Of a DNA stretch of 64,000 nt, positions 35,600 through 44,887 are shown in pieces. Under the pieces are notes generated by a model. That model made no database searches and had not been told where the DNA came from. It worked only from the letters and a program-made list of their open reading frames with translations. This DNA is from an uncultured Collinsella sp. (lineage in GTDB: Bacteria > Actinomycetota > Coriobacteriia > Coriobacteriales > Coriobacteriaceae). The position numbers and the translations under genes are program-made. The stretch lies in assembly GCA_902464495.1 (NCBI GenBank), contig CABQJK010000004.1:29428-93427 (forward strand), written 5' to 3'. How positions within the stretch are numbered: the stretch's first letter is position 1; every line of letters starts with the position of its first letter.

Positions 35600-36826
35600 T
35601 TACGCGGCGCCCGAACGATGCCGCCATATGGATTGTACGATACCCACCGTCAGCAGCTGAATCATCATCGAAGACGAACCGAAGCTAATAAACGGTAGCG
35701 GAATACCGGTAATCGGCATCATGCCAATGCACATGCCGATGTTTTCGAAGGTCTGGAACGCCCACATGCCAACGATGCCCACACACGATAGGCGCAAGAA
35801 CAGCGACTCACACTTAAAGGCGACGCGAATCGTCGAAAAGATCAGCAGCACGTAGAGGCACAGGAGCAAAAAGGAACCGCAAAAGCCAAAGGTCTCGGAT
35901 AGGAAGGCGAAGACAAAGTCGGTGTGGAACTCAGGAAGAAAGCCGCCGGCCGACTGCGTCGCATGGCCCAAACCCTTACCAAAGAAGCCGCCCGAGCCAA
36001 CGGCGATAAGCGACTGCTGCAGGTTGTAGGCATCGTCCGAATCGGCATTATCGGGGTCGATAAAGACCGTCAGGCGGTTCATCTGATACTGCTTGATGAG
36101 CACATCGTGGCCGAGCAGCGAATCAAAGACCGAATCGAGCGCCAGGACGAGGGCCACCAGGCCCACGAGCAGGGCCAGGGTCGACAGCACCCATTCGCGG
36201 CGTGCACCGCTCATGCAGATGACGATGGCGCCCGAGACCAGCACGACCAGGCCCGAACCCAGGTCGCCCATGGCAACGACGGCCAAAAACGGGATGGACA
36301 GCATGCCGCAGAGCTTAACGTAGTCGCGGACGGTATCGATGCGCCCGTTGTACTGCGAGCCAAGCGTGGCGATGAAGAAAATCGTGATGAGCTTGGCAAG
36401 CTCAACCGGCTGGAACGTCAAGCCGATACCGGGAATCTTGATCCAGCCCGTCATACCTAGGCCGCCTGTATAGGACAGACCAGGAATCTTGGGCGAGAAG
36501 ATCACGATCAGGTCGATGACGAGCAACGCCGTCGAGAAGTTGGAGATGCCGCGCAGGTCGGTACGCCAGACCAGCACCGCCAGCACCGCCCCGATGCCAA
36601 TTCCCAGAAGATGACGTGAGAACGAGGCATCGGCCTTAAACTGCGAAGCCGACCAAATAATGATGGCGCCATAGGCAACGAGCGCGACGGTAGCCAGCAG
36701 CACACCGATATGCACCTTTTGGCGAAACGTACCGCGCGAGGCCGAAAGTTGCTTGTTGACGCGGTCCAGGCTGCTGCGAGAGCCGGTCTTGGTTGAACGG
36801 AACAGATCCGCCGGAGAAAAATCCAT
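35600..36826 (-). CDS. rodA: SEDS peptidoglycan polymerase RodA
   Basis: Membrane glycosyltransferase that polymerises lipid II for side-wall growth with PBP2. The 408-residue protein has a basic cytoplasmic N-terminus of about 40 residues, about ten membrane segments, and SEDS signatures such as FQPVELAK, MGDLGSGLVVL and PLPFISFGSSSMM near the end. ATG lies 5 nt behind AGGAGG and overlaps the end of mrdA. Pairing with the PBP2 gene identifies it as RodA rather than FtsW. Confidence 0.95.
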   Translation of the reverse strand: MDFSPADLFRSTKTGSRSSLDRVNKQLSASRGTFRQKVHIGVLLATVALVAYGAIIIWSASQFKADASFSRHLLGIGIGAVLAVLVWRTDLRGISNFSTALLVIDLIVIFSPKIPGLSYTGGLGMTGWIKIPGIGLTFQPVELAKLITIFFIATLGSQYNGRIDTVRDYVKLCGMLSIPFLAVVAMGDLGSGLVVLVSGAIVICMSGARREWVLSTLALLVGLVALVLALDSVFDSLLGHDVLIKQYQMNRLTVFIDPDNADSDDAYNLQQSLIAVGSGGFFGKGLGHATQSAGGFLPEFHTDFVFAFLSETFGFCGSFLLLCLYVLLIFSTIRVAFKCESLFLRLSCVGIVGMWAFQTFENIGMCIGMMPITGIPLPFISFGSSSMMIQLLTVGIVQSIWRHRSGAA

Positions 36827-36835
36827 CGCAACCTC

Positions 36836-38905
36836 CTATCGAACCGAAGAATCGCCCGAGGCCGAAGAGGTATCGGGCTCGTCATAAATCACGCCGAGCA
36901 CATCGCGCACGACATGCATCGCGGTATCTGAGCCACCGCCGCCCTGCTCCAGGACAGTAGCGATGACATACTTGGGATCATCGGCCGGTGCATAGGCGCA
37001 GAACCACGCGTATTCGTCCTCGCCGCTTTTCTCGCCCGTGCCCGACTTGCCGTATACCTGCGGCGTCAGGGTGCCAAAGTGAGCCGCCAGGGACGTCGAT
37101 GCCGTGTAAATCACGTCGTGCATGCCGTTGCGAACAAGAGCCAAATCCGAATCGCTGTTGATCTTGGCCTCCAGGCGCTTCTTCTTGCCCTTGCCGTTGT
37201 ACTTATAGGCATCGCCGTCGCCATCGCGCGACACGGCAGACAAAAACACGTGAGGCACGTACTGTTTGCCGCCGTTGGCAAGACCCATATAGGCGCACGC
37301 CATCTGCAGGGGCGTCACCAGGATGTCGCCCTGGCCGATGGCAATGTTGGTCATATCGCCGGCATTCCACTTGCGGTCCTCGGCAGAGGCGTCGGTGAAG
37401 TACGACTCTTTCCACTCGGCATCGGGAATACGGCCCGCGCCCTCACTCGGCAAATCGATACCGCAGGTCTTGCCTAGGCCCCAGCGACGAAAGACCTCCT
37501 GCAGGCCCTCGGAATGTTGCTCGTCATAAAAGAACGCCTTGCCCATATCGTAGAAGACGGGGTCGCACGAGTTGGCAATACCCGACTGCAGCGTCATGGT
37601 GCCGTGTCCAGACGTCAGCCAGCAGCGCTTGCCCCAAGCCTTGCCCAAGCCCGTCCAATAGCCCGTGCAGTTGGTTGTCTGCGTTGAAGTGTAGGTTCCA
37701 AACTCAAGACCGGCCAGTGCCGAGAGCGGCTTGATGGTCGAGGCCGACATGTACTGTCCGCTAATGGCGCGGTTGAGCAGCGGGTGCGAACCCTTGTCAT
37801 CATTGAGCTCGGTCCACACGTCATTTGAGACGCCGCCGATAAAGACGGACGGATCGAACTTGGGCTCGCTCGCCATGCCCAGGATCTCGCCATTGTTGGG
37901 ATCGAGACACACCACAGCGCCGTTGCCGGCATTGCTGTAGCCAGTGGTCTTGGCAAGCTCGATGGCGCTCGCCAGCGCCGTCTCACAGGCCTGTTGGATC
38001 TTAAGATCGAGCGTGAGCTTAATGTCGGAGCCGGCCTTGGCGGGCACGGCGCCGGCCTGACCGGTCACATTGCCCGAGGCATCGACCTTGACGGTCTGCT
38101 CGCCACGAATACCCTGCAGCAGGTTTTCGTAGTAGCTCTCAACACCCGCCTGGCCCACGATATCGCCCGACTGGTACGTAATCCGGCCAGCAGAAGCATC
38201 ATCATCACCAGAGGTTTTCTTATTCTGGGCCTCGAGCTGCTCGGAGGTAATGGTGCCGGTATAGCCCAAGATATGGCATGCCGTCTCGCCATATGGATAC
38301 TGGCGCTCGGTACGCTCGGCAATCTTGACGCCCGGGAACTCGCCGGCGTGCTCCTGAATATAGGCAACCGTGGAGCGACGGACGTCCGTCGCGATGGTAT
38401 GCAGGCTCTGAGCGCCCTCGGAATTGTCCTGAATATTGCGCAGCACCGCCACGTAGGGCATACCGAGCACGTTGGCAAGATGGCGAACCAGAACCTCATC
38501 CTCGGCAAGGTCGCGGTAGGCCACGACAGCAAGTGAGGGACGGTTCTGGACAAGCGCCACGCCATTGCGGTCGAGGATGCGGCCGCGCACAGCGGGTGTG
38601 GTAACGGTGCGCGTCTGATTGCTATTAGCCTGCTTTTCGTAATAGTCCGACGAGACCATCTGCATGCCCCACAGCTTGACGGCAAGCGCCGCGAACATCG
38701 CGCCCACACCCGTGGTGAGGATGGAGAAGCGGCCCTTAAAGGCGGTCGCCGCGGTATTGCCCTCGCCCTCGGTGGCGCGCGGGGCCGTTCCATGCTGCGT
38801 ATCGTAGGTAAAACGAGAATCGCCGCGACGCATGATGACCAGTGCAACCACGATGGCCACAACCAGCACGATACCGGCGATAATAACCGTCATCTGGGAA
38901 GACAT
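36836..38905 (-). CDS. mrdA: penicillin-binding protein 2 (class B transpeptidase)
   Basis: Cross-links peptidoglycan with RodA during elongation. The 689-residue protein has the catalytic SxxK at S389-K392 (STIK), the SxD motif S446-C447-D448, and KSGT at 620-623. The PBP dimerisation domain spans about 100-290. Two hydrophobic segments precede it (about 5-25 and 62-83), separated by a basic loop, whereas PBP2 normally has one. ATG follows GGAGG by 7 nt. Order mreB-mreC-mreD-mrdA-rodA. Confidence 0.95.
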   Translation of the reverse strand: MSSQMTVIIAGIVLVVAIVVALVIMRRGDSRFTYDTQHGTAPRATEGEGNTAATAFKGRFSILTTGVGAMFAALAVKLWGMQMVSSDYYEKQANSNQTRTVTTPAVRGRILDRNGVALVQNRPSLAVVAYRDLAEDEVLVRHLANVLGMPYVAVLRNIQDNSEGAQSLHTIATDVRRSTVAYIQEHAGEFPGVKIAERTERQYPYGETACHILGYTGTITSEQLEAQNKKTSGDDDASAGRITYQSGDIVGQAGVESYYENLLQGIRGEQTVKVDASGNVTGQAGAVPAKAGSDIKLTLDLKIQQACETALASAIELAKTTGYSNAGNGAVVCLDPNNGEILGMASEPKFDPSVFIGGVSNDVWTELNDDKGSHPLLNRAISGQYMSASTIKPLSALAGLEFGTYTSTQTTNCTGYWTGLGKAWGKRCWLTSGHGTMTLQSGIANSCDPVFYDMGKAFFYDEQHSEGLQEVFRRWGLGKTCGIDLPSEGAGRIPDAEWKESYFTDASAEDRKWNAGDMTNIAIGQGDILVTPLQMACAYMGLANGGKQYVPHVFLSAVSRDGDGDAYKYNGKGKKKRLEAKINSDSDLALVRNGMHDVIYTASTSLAAHFGTLTPQVYGKSGTGEKSGEDEYAWFCAYAPADDPKYVIATVLEQGGGGSDTAMHVVRDVLGVIYDEPDTSSASGDSSVR

Positions 38906-38918
38906 CTACGAGCCTCCC

Positions 38919-39485
38919 CTATTTGAGCTTACGGGTCTTGGGCTTAAAGCGCATGCCCGTCTGTCGTCCGCCACGTGCGGAGAATCCATAACCGGACTGC
39001 GGCACGACGCCGGACATCAAAAACGGAATGGCAACCAGACCCGTCAGGATCGAAGACGGCAGCGCATGGCCGAAGATCGCCACGACAAAGCTCGTCTCCA
39101 AACCCATAAACAGCAAGATGATGCTGTAGATCACATTAATGACGAACGCGAAGGCGCCCACAGTGATGCCGCGCGCACTCGGGGTACCGCCCGTCTGACC
39201 GGCAGCGCTATGCACCAGGGCAAAAGAACCCACGGTCAGCAGGAGCGACATAACGCCCACCGGCACGGCAGCGGAAAGGTCATAGAACAAGCCGCTGCAA
39301 AAACCGCACACGACGGCACGGGTCGGGTCGCCCGAGAACACGCTTAGGCACACCAGGATAATCATAAAGTTGACGCGACCGCCCGCAATGGAGATCTGCG
39401 GTGCCAGGCCTGCCTGCAACAGCACGCACACGATGGCGGCGATTACAGACGTGCGGGAGCTCATCCCCTGCTCGTGTAGATCCAT
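38919..39485 (-). CDS. mreD: rod shape-determining protein MreD
   Basis: Integral membrane partner of MreC in the elongasome. The 188-residue protein has five or six membrane segments; family features are weak as usual for MreD, and position between mreC and mrdA is the main support. ATG at 39485 lies 7 nt after GGGGG; another ATG at 39491 is too close to that site. Ends with a basic tail (RFKPKTRKLK). Confidence 0.9.
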   Translation of the reverse strand: MDLHEQGMSSRTSVIAAIVCVLLQAGLAPQISIAGGRVNFMIILVCLSVFSGDPTRAVVCGFCSGLFYDLSAAVPVGVMSLLLTVGSFALVHSAAGQTGGTPSARGITVGAFAFVINVIYSIILLFMGLETSFVVAIFGHALPSSILTGLVAIPFLMSGVVPQSGYGFSARGGRQTGMRFKPKTRKLK

Positions 39486-39496
39486 GGACATGCCCC

Positions 39497-40495
39497 CTAT
39501 TCGCTCGAGCCGGAATCGGTCGTCTCGGACGTGTCGGAACTGTCATCCGGGCTCTCGTCCTTCGTCTTGGTCGCAGCATCGCGCGACGTTCCCTGCGGCG
39601 TGCTGTTGGCCGTGTTCACGTCCTCATCCGAGGCCGACTGTTCGTCGGTCAGCGAGGTAATGACCAGCACTTCCTCGTTGTTCTCGGCCGTCGTCTGGGC
39701 GCGCACCACAATGGTGTAGTACACGTCGTTAGCCGATTTCTCAACAGACGAGACGGTGCCGAGCGGTAGACCCTTGGGGAACACACCGCCAATGCCCGAG
39801 GTCACGATGATGTCGCCAACCTTAACGTCGGAATCGACGCTCACGTACTCAAGACGCAGCGTGCCGTCAGCCTGACCCTGCAGCATGCCCTGGGCGCGCG
39901 TGTCCTGCACCATAGCGGACACGCCCGAGTTCTCATCGCCAATCAGGCGCACGGTGGACGTCTTGGCCGAGACCTCGATAATCTGGCCTATGACACCGGC
40001 AGAACTCGTCACAGGCATGTTGATGGTAAGACCGTCGGCAGAACCCTTATCGATGGTGACGGTCGAGGTCCAGGCATCGCCCGAAGCGCCGACGATACGA
40101 GCTGCGGTTGATTTGAGGTTGTAGGTCGACTGCAGGCCGACCAGCCCCTCCAGTCGCTCGGCGGTCTTTTGAGCCTCGGAGAGCTCGGCAACCTTAGAGG
40201 TCAGTTCCTCGTTTTGCTTCTTAAGCTCGTCAAGCGTGTCCTGCGACGCCGTAAGGTTAGAGAACACGTTACCGATCGCATTGAAGGGAGCCGCCACAGC
40301 CGAGCCCACAAAGCGCACCGGCGAGGTAATCGTCGTCACGCCCGAGCGCACGGCATGAATCGGTCCTGCCTCGCCCTCGCGGATGTAAAACGTGAGCAGC
40401 AACACCGAAATCAGGCTGAAAACAATCAACGGGCGCATACCCGTTGATTGTCGCTTGGTATTCAGATTTGTGGAGAAACCCGAAGATCGTGCCAA
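39497..40495 (-). CDS. mreC: rod shape-determining protein MreC
   Basis: Bitopic protein linking MreB to periplasmic/extracellular elongation factors. The 332-residue protein has a membrane segment at about 22-38, a coiled coil around 80-115 (LDELKKQNEELTSKVAELSE), and the beta-barrel MreC domain. The last 60 or so residues are a Ser/Thr/Asp/Glu-rich, probably disordered tail. The start is TTG 7 nt after AAAGGTGG. Confidence 0.95.
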   Translation of the reverse strand: MARSSGFSTNLNTKRQSTGMRPLIVFSLISVLLLTFYIREGEAGPIHAVRSGVTTITSPVRFVGSAVAAPFNAIGNVFSNLTASQDTLDELKKQNEELTSKVAELSEAQKTAERLEGLVGLQSTYNLKSTAARIVGASGDAWTSTVTIDKGSADGLTINMPVTSSAGVIGQIIEVSAKTSTVRLIGDENSGVSAMVQDTRAQGMLQGQADGTLRLEYVSVDSDVKVGDIIVTSGIGGVFPKGLPLGTVSSVEKSANDVYYTIVVRAQTTAENNEEVLVITSLTDEQSASDEDVNTANSTPQGTSRDAATKTKDESPDDSSDTSETTDSGSSE

Positions 40496-40516
40496 ATGGA
40501 ATCCACCTTTTGGAAA

Positions 40517-41560
40517 TTAAGCATTGGTCTGGACGAAGCCGCCATCAAACGCATTGGCCTCGAGCACGCGGGCACAGCCGTTAACAACGTTATCGAGCGC
40601 CGTGGGGCTGACGTTGACCGAAACGCCGGTCTCATCGCGCAGGCGCACATCGAGACCGCGCAGCAGCGCGCCGCCACCAGTCAGCAAAATGCCGTAGTAC
40701 ATAAGGTCCGAGGCAAGATCGGGAGGCGTAGCGTCGAGTGCGTCCTTGACGGCCTTGGCCATCTCGTCGAGCGGCTTGTTGAGCGCGCGACGAATCTCCT
40801 CGCTCTCGATGCGCACGGTCTTGGGCAGACCGGTGATCACGTCGCGGCCGTTGACCTCGACGTCGAGCTCGTCCTTAAGCGGCACGGCGGAGCCGACCTT
40901 GATCTTGATGTCCTCTGCCGTACGCTCGCCGATGGCCAGGTTGTAGGCATCACGAACGTGCGTAAGGATGGCCTGATCGAACTCGTCGCCGGCAATACGA
41001 ATGGACTGCGAGACGACGATGCCGCCCATAGCGATAACGGCGACCTCGGTGGTACCGCCGCCGATGTCGATGACCATGGAGCCGGTGGGTTCCTCGACGG
41101 GCAGGTCGGCGCCGATAGCGGCTGCCATAGGCTCTTCGATCAGATAGGCCTGGCGGGCACCGGCCTGGATCGTGGCCTCAAAGACAGCGCGCTTCTCGAC
41201 CGACGTGACACCGGAGGGAACGCAGACGACGACACGCGGACGCGGAGTCCACGGATAGCGCTTCTCGGACGCCTTGTCGATAAAGTAGCGAAGCATGGCC
41301 TCGGTAACATCGAAGTCGGCGATGACGCCGTCCTTCAGGGGACGAACGGCCACGATGTTGCCGGGCGTACGGCCGAGCATGCGCTTTGCCTCGATACCGA
41401 CCGCCAGGATGCGCTCGTCGTTCTTGTCGATGGCGACAACGGAGGGCTCGCGAATGACGATGCCCTTGCCGCGCACGGAGACAAGCGTATTTGCGGTGCC
41501 GAGGTCGATGGCAAGATCGCCCGCATAGCTACCGAAGAACATATCCATCAAAGAAAACAA
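40517..41560 (-). CDS. mreB: actin-like cell-shape protein MreB
   Basis: Forms membrane-bound filaments that organise lateral wall synthesis. The 347-residue protein has the actin-fold motifs AIDLGTANTLV (phosphate 1), DIGGGTTEVAVIA (phosphate 2) and LTGGGALLRG. The hydrophobic start MFSLMDMFFG may aid membrane binding. The start is TTG 5 nt behind AGGAG. First gene of the cell-shape unit. A possible -10 TATGAT lies about 50 bp upstream without a clear -35. Confidence 0.97.
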   Translation of the reverse strand: MFSLMDMFFGSYAGDLAIDLGTANTLVSVRGKGIVIREPSVVAIDKNDERILAVGIEAKRMLGRTPGNIVAVRPLKDGVIADFDVTEAMLRYFIDKASEKRYPWTPRPRVVVCVPSGVTSVEKRAVFEATIQAGARQAYLIEEPMAAAIGADLPVEEPTGSMVIDIGGGTTEVAVIAMGGIVVSQSIRIAGDEFDQAILTHVRDAYNLAIGERTAEDIKIKVGSAVPLKDELDVEVNGRDVITGLPKTVRIESEEIRRALNKPLDEMAKAVKDALDATPPDLASDLMYYGILLTGGGALLRGLDVRLRDETGVSVNVSPTALDNVVNGCARVLEANAFDGGFVQTNA

Positions 41561-41620
41561 CGCAACTCCTGATGTGTTGGATGATTGCTGGAAAACTACT
41601 AGCTCATCATACTAGCGCAA

Positions 41621-41653
41621 GCCCGGCACCTCACTTGCGGTGAAGCGCCGGGC
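41621..41653 (-). terminator. hairpin after the TPR gene, no T run
   Basis: A 14-bp stem with two G-U pairs (41621-41634 with 41640-41653, 5-nt loop) sits between the TPR gene stop and mreB. It lacks a T tract on either strand, so it may be a weak terminator or an RNA-end-protecting hairpin. Confidence 0.45.
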
Positions 41654-41675
41654 AAAGCTAAATCCCATAAGGTCA

Positions 41676-42980
41676 CTACTGGTTGTCAGCAGCCGAGAAA
41701 TCCATATCAAGCGAAGAAACGGCCCAGCCGATATGGTTGTCGGAGCGCACGAATTTGACGGTGTACTCCTGCTCGCCGCCCTTGGACAGCGATGCCTTCA
41801 CCTTAGCGGTCGTCTCGGTCATGGACTGATCCATGCCCTCGACGGACACCGTGGCACCCTGCGGAATCGAGGAGATGATCATCGACTTAGCGTCCTCGGA
41901 CAGGCTCGAGGCCAGGCAAGACTCGGCCTTTGCGGTGTCACCGTCGCCGGCAGCCTGGAACAGATCGGTAACGACAGACTCCTGAGACGGGAAGCCAAAG
42001 CCGCGCGTGTAGGCAAAGCCCAGACCGCCCGCGGCGATCAAAATGAGCAGAAGCAGCACGATGAAGACTTTGAGACCCGTGTGGCGATGGCGACGACGGA
42101 CCTTGGCCTGCTTACGATCCTGACGGTCCTGCTGGACCATCTCGGACTCGGACAGCGTAAAGAAGCCGGTGTCCGAGGGATCGGGCATAAACTGACCGGT
42201 CGCGCCGGTAGGATCGAGCGGATCGACGGCAGAAGCGTCCATCGCGGGCGCCGGAGCCGTGGCCATGGCCGTCTGGGCAGACAGCGCGGCAAGCGAATCG
42301 TGCACGCGGGCAAGCTCGTCGGCCTGCTCGGAGGTGAGCTGGTAGATGCCATCGGCAGTAGCGGCGTTAAAGGCATCGAGTGCGTCGGAGGGACGGCCGG
42401 CGGCAGAAAGCGCCTGACCCATGCCGGCGTTGAGCGCACGCGTGTCGTCGCGGGGACCGGCAAAGTCGATAGCCGTGCGGTAGGTCTCCACGGCATCCGC
42501 CGGACGGCCGAGCTTAATGAAGCAACGACCGAGCTCGCCGAGTGCGGCGGCAGGAGCCGGATTGGCGCCGTCGATGGCAGCCTGACGGAAGGCGGTTCCC
42601 GCGTTGGCATAGTCGCCCGACTGGAACAGCGCATTGCCCAGGCCCAGATAGGCCTTGAACGGCGTGGCATAGGAAGCATCCTGCGTAGCGGCAGAGAAAG
42701 CCTGGGCGGCCGTCGTGTAGTCGCCCACGGCGGCGAGCGCCTTGCCGCGGTTGGTGAGCAGCGCGCCGCGCTTGCCGTAGGTGCCGTCGTTGAGGGCGGC
42801 GGCATAGGCCTCGGCAGCCTCGGCATACATGCCCAGGTGCATCAAGGCGTTGCCACGAAGGTGATCGGCCTCGCCCATAATCTCAGCGGGAGTCTTTGCC
42901 GCCCCAAGCATCTGGGCTGCAGCAGAAAAATCACCCGCGCGGTAAGCGGCGCGGCCCTGTTGGATCAGCTGGCTATTCAA
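41676..42980 (-). CDS. TPR-repeat single-pass membrane protein
   Basis: Function unknown. The 434-residue protein has four or five tetratricopeptide repeats in its first 230 residues, a linker rich in Ala, Pro and Asp, a basic patch (RQDRKQAKVRRRHRH), one membrane helix at about 303-325, and a C-terminal domain of about 105 residues that should lie outside the cell. The start is TTG 6 nt after AGGGG. Only 11 nt follow the cyclophilin gene, so the two are co-transcribed; upstream of mreB, it may be a scaffold in envelope biology (inference). Confidence 0.85.
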   Translation of the reverse strand: MNSQLIQQGRAAYRAGDFSAAAQMLGAAKTPAEIMGEADHLRGNALMHLGMYAEAAEAYAAALNDGTYGKRGALLTNRGKALAAVGDYTTAAQAFSAATQDASYATPFKAYLGLGNALFQSGDYANAGTAFRQAAIDGANPAPAAALGELGRCFIKLGRPADAVETYRTAIDFAGPRDDTRALNAGMGQALSAAGRPSDALDAFNAATADGIYQLTSEQADELARVHDSLAALSAQTAMATAPAPAMDASAVDPLDPTGATGQFMPDPSDTGFFTLSESEMVQQDRQDRKQAKVRRRHRHTGLKVFIVLLLLILIAAGGLGFAYTRGFGFPSQESVVTDLFQAAGDGDTAKAESCLASSLSEDAKSMIISSIPQGATVSVEGMDQSMTETTAKVKASLSKGGEQEYTVKFVRSDNHIGWAVSSLDMDFSAADNQ

Positions 42981-42991
42981 GAAAGTCCCCT

Positions 42992-43534
42992 TTACTCGTG
43001 AACGATCTCGACATGGACGATCTCGTCGCCGGCACGCAGCTGCGAAATCACATCGAGACCCTCGACCGTGGTACCAAAGACGGTGTAACCAGAATCGAGG
43101 TTATGCTGGGCACCCAGGCAGAAGTAGAACTGCGAACCCGCGGAATCGGGATCCATGGAGCGTGCCATGGCAAGGGCGCCATCGACATGGCTGTTGCGCG
43201 GATTGGTGGCAAACTCGCCCTTGATGCAGTAGCCGGGGCCACCGGTACCGGGCATGCCGTCGGGGCCCTCAAGACCGGCGGCGACGTCGGCGCCGGACAT
43301 GTCGCGGGTATTGGGGTCGCCACCTTGGATAACAAAACCGGGCACATAGCGATGGAACTTAAGGCCATCATAGAAGCCCATCGTGGAAAGCTCGCAGAAG
43401 TTCGCGACATGAATGGGAGCGCCCTCGCCGTCAAACTTGACCTTGATGGTACCCTTCGACGTCTCGATTACGGCGCACTCGTCGCCGACAAGCTGATACT
43501 CGGGCGTGTAGAGCTCTTTCTTAAAACCAAACAT
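42992..43534 (-). CDS. cyclophilin-type peptidyl-prolyl cis-trans isomerase
   Basis: Catalyses proline isomerisation during protein folding. The 180-residue protein has the cyclophilin core with FHRYVPGFVIQGGD (catalytic Arg in FHR) and GSQFYFCLG. There is no signal peptide, so it is cytoplasmic. ATG follows AAGGAACC. It has its own promoter at 43574-43603 and is followed by the TPR gene. Confidence 0.93.
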   Translation of the reverse strand: MFGFKKELYTPEYQLVGDECAVIETSKGTIKVKFDGEGAPIHVANFCELSTMGFYDGLKFHRYVPGFVIQGGDPNTRDMSGADVAAGLEGPDGMPGTGGPGYCIKGEFATNPRNSHVDGALAMARSMDPDSAGSQFYFCLGAQHNLDSGYTVFGTTVEGLDVISQLRAGDEIVHVEIVHE

Positions 43535-43573
43535 GTGGTTCCTTCCTCGTGCGTTTAAAGCATATTTGTACGA

Positions 43574-43603
43574 ATTGTAGCAATAAGCACGGGCTTACAT
43601 CAA
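43574..43603 (-). promoter_or_regulatory. promoter for the cyclophilin-TPR unit
   Basis: On the minus strand TTGATG is followed after 18 bp by TACAAT (43598-43603 and 43574-43579), about 40 bp before the cyclophilin ATG. Confidence 0.65.
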
Positions 43604-43641
43604 TTGCGCACGTAGGTTATGCCGACTATGGCGAACTAATT

Positions 43642-44784
43642 TTAGGAACGCTGCTGCGGCTTCCAGGAACCCACATTGGCATCGTACTGGTTCAGCGCGC
43701 TGTTGCCACCCTGCGCGATGGGCGCCAGGATCTCGCTTTGGTGGGAACTCATCGACTCGCCATCGGGAATGGCCAGCGAGATATCCCAGCTCTGGCAGAT
43801 CACGTCAACGCGCTCATACATCCACTCGGCAAGCTGCTTTAAGTGGGCGATGTCATCCGCATAGACCGTATCGTCCTGGTACTTAAGGTTGTTGAGCTCA
43901 TCTTGCGTCTTTTTGATCTGGTCGCGCAGGGCGTAGGCACTCTGCGACAGCTCCTGACGGGTGGACAGCGGCGTTCGGAGATAGCCGTTGTTAAAGGAAT
44001 CGATGACCTCGCCGATCTGGTCCTCGTCAGCGTAGGACACGATGGTCTGATACAGACCGTCGAGCCTGGTATAGAGCTGATCATCGGTGAGCACGGTTTC
44101 TTCCTGGACCACCTCCGCAGAATCGTCCTGCTTGGTATCGTCCTCAGTGGCCTCGCCCTTTTGGCGCGTGGGGAAGGTGGTCTGTGCAGCTTGGCCAAAC
44201 TGGTCGTAGAAGCCGGGCATAACACCCATGGGATCGGTCGTCACGAACCAATAGGCACCGCCGCAAACGACGGCAAGGACCGCGATTACGATAAGCGGCT
44301 TGGGAATATGACGCTTGTGCTTGTGATAGGCGTCCTCGTCGGGGTGCACCTTGCGCTTGGGTTTTTGAGCATCGTCATGCAGGGAAACGGGCATGGGAAT
44401 ATCGACCTTGGGGATACCGAAATCCTTATCGAAAGCCGGCAGCACGCAGGTCTCATTGGGGTCGGCGGCGTCCGAAAGCACCGCAGCGGCAGAGGCCGGC
44501 GCATGCGGCACCTCGGTATCGATCTGCTCTTGCGTTAGGCGCGGAAAGCCCGCCGTGCGGCCCGCTGCCAGGTCGGATGCGGCCGCGTCCTCGGAGAGGA
44601 TACCCGGAGCGGGGCGTCCGCATTTGGGGCACGTACGATCATGCGGAGAAAGACGGGCACCACAGCCCTCACAGAACACGAACTCGGTGTGCTCGGGACC
44701 ATCGCCCGGACCCACATAGGCGTTGCAGTAGGGGCAGAACGAGGCGCCGTCCTCGATGGTCTTAAGGCAATGCGGACAGATCAC
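43642..44784 (-). CDS. zinc-ribbon single-pass membrane protein of unknown function
   Basis: The 380-residue protein starts with two zinc ribbons (C3, C6, C17, C20 and C38, C41, C52, C55), followed by a disordered linker, a basic stretch (KHKRHIPK), one membrane helix at about 160-180, and an outer domain of about 200 residues with a predicted coiled-coil part (LRDQIKKTQDELNNLKY). The start is GTG 5 nt after AAAGAGG, which places the first CxxC at residue 3. An upstream TTG at 44814 lacks a ribosome site. The layout of cytoplasmic sensor-like head plus external domain resembles the TPR protein two genes on; function not known. Confidence 0.85.
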   Translation of the reverse strand: MICPHCLKTIEDGASFCPYCNAYVGPGDGPEHTEFVFCEGCGARLSPHDRTCPKCGRPAPGILSEDAAASDLAAGRTAGFPRLTQEQIDTEVPHAPASAAAVLSDAADPNETCVLPAFDKDFGIPKVDIPMPVSLHDDAQKPKRKVHPDEDAYHKHKRHIPKPLIVIAVLAVVCGGAYWFVTTDPMGVMPGFYDQFGQAAQTTFPTRQKGEATEDDTKQDDSAEVVQEETVLTDDQLYTRLDGLYQTIVSYADEDQIGEVIDSFNNGYLRTPLSTRQELSQSAYALRDQIKKTQDELNNLKYQDDTVYADDIAHLKQLAEWMYERVDVICQSWDISLAIPDGESMSSHQSEILAPIAQGGNSALNQYDANVGSWKPQQRS

Positions 44785-44887
44785 GGCATCCTCTTTTCGA
44801 AGCAATTCAAACAATCGAGGTTAGAGCATAACATCGCCAAGGCCCCACAGGAGCAAGGCACCAATTCAACATCGCCAGGGCGCGTAG

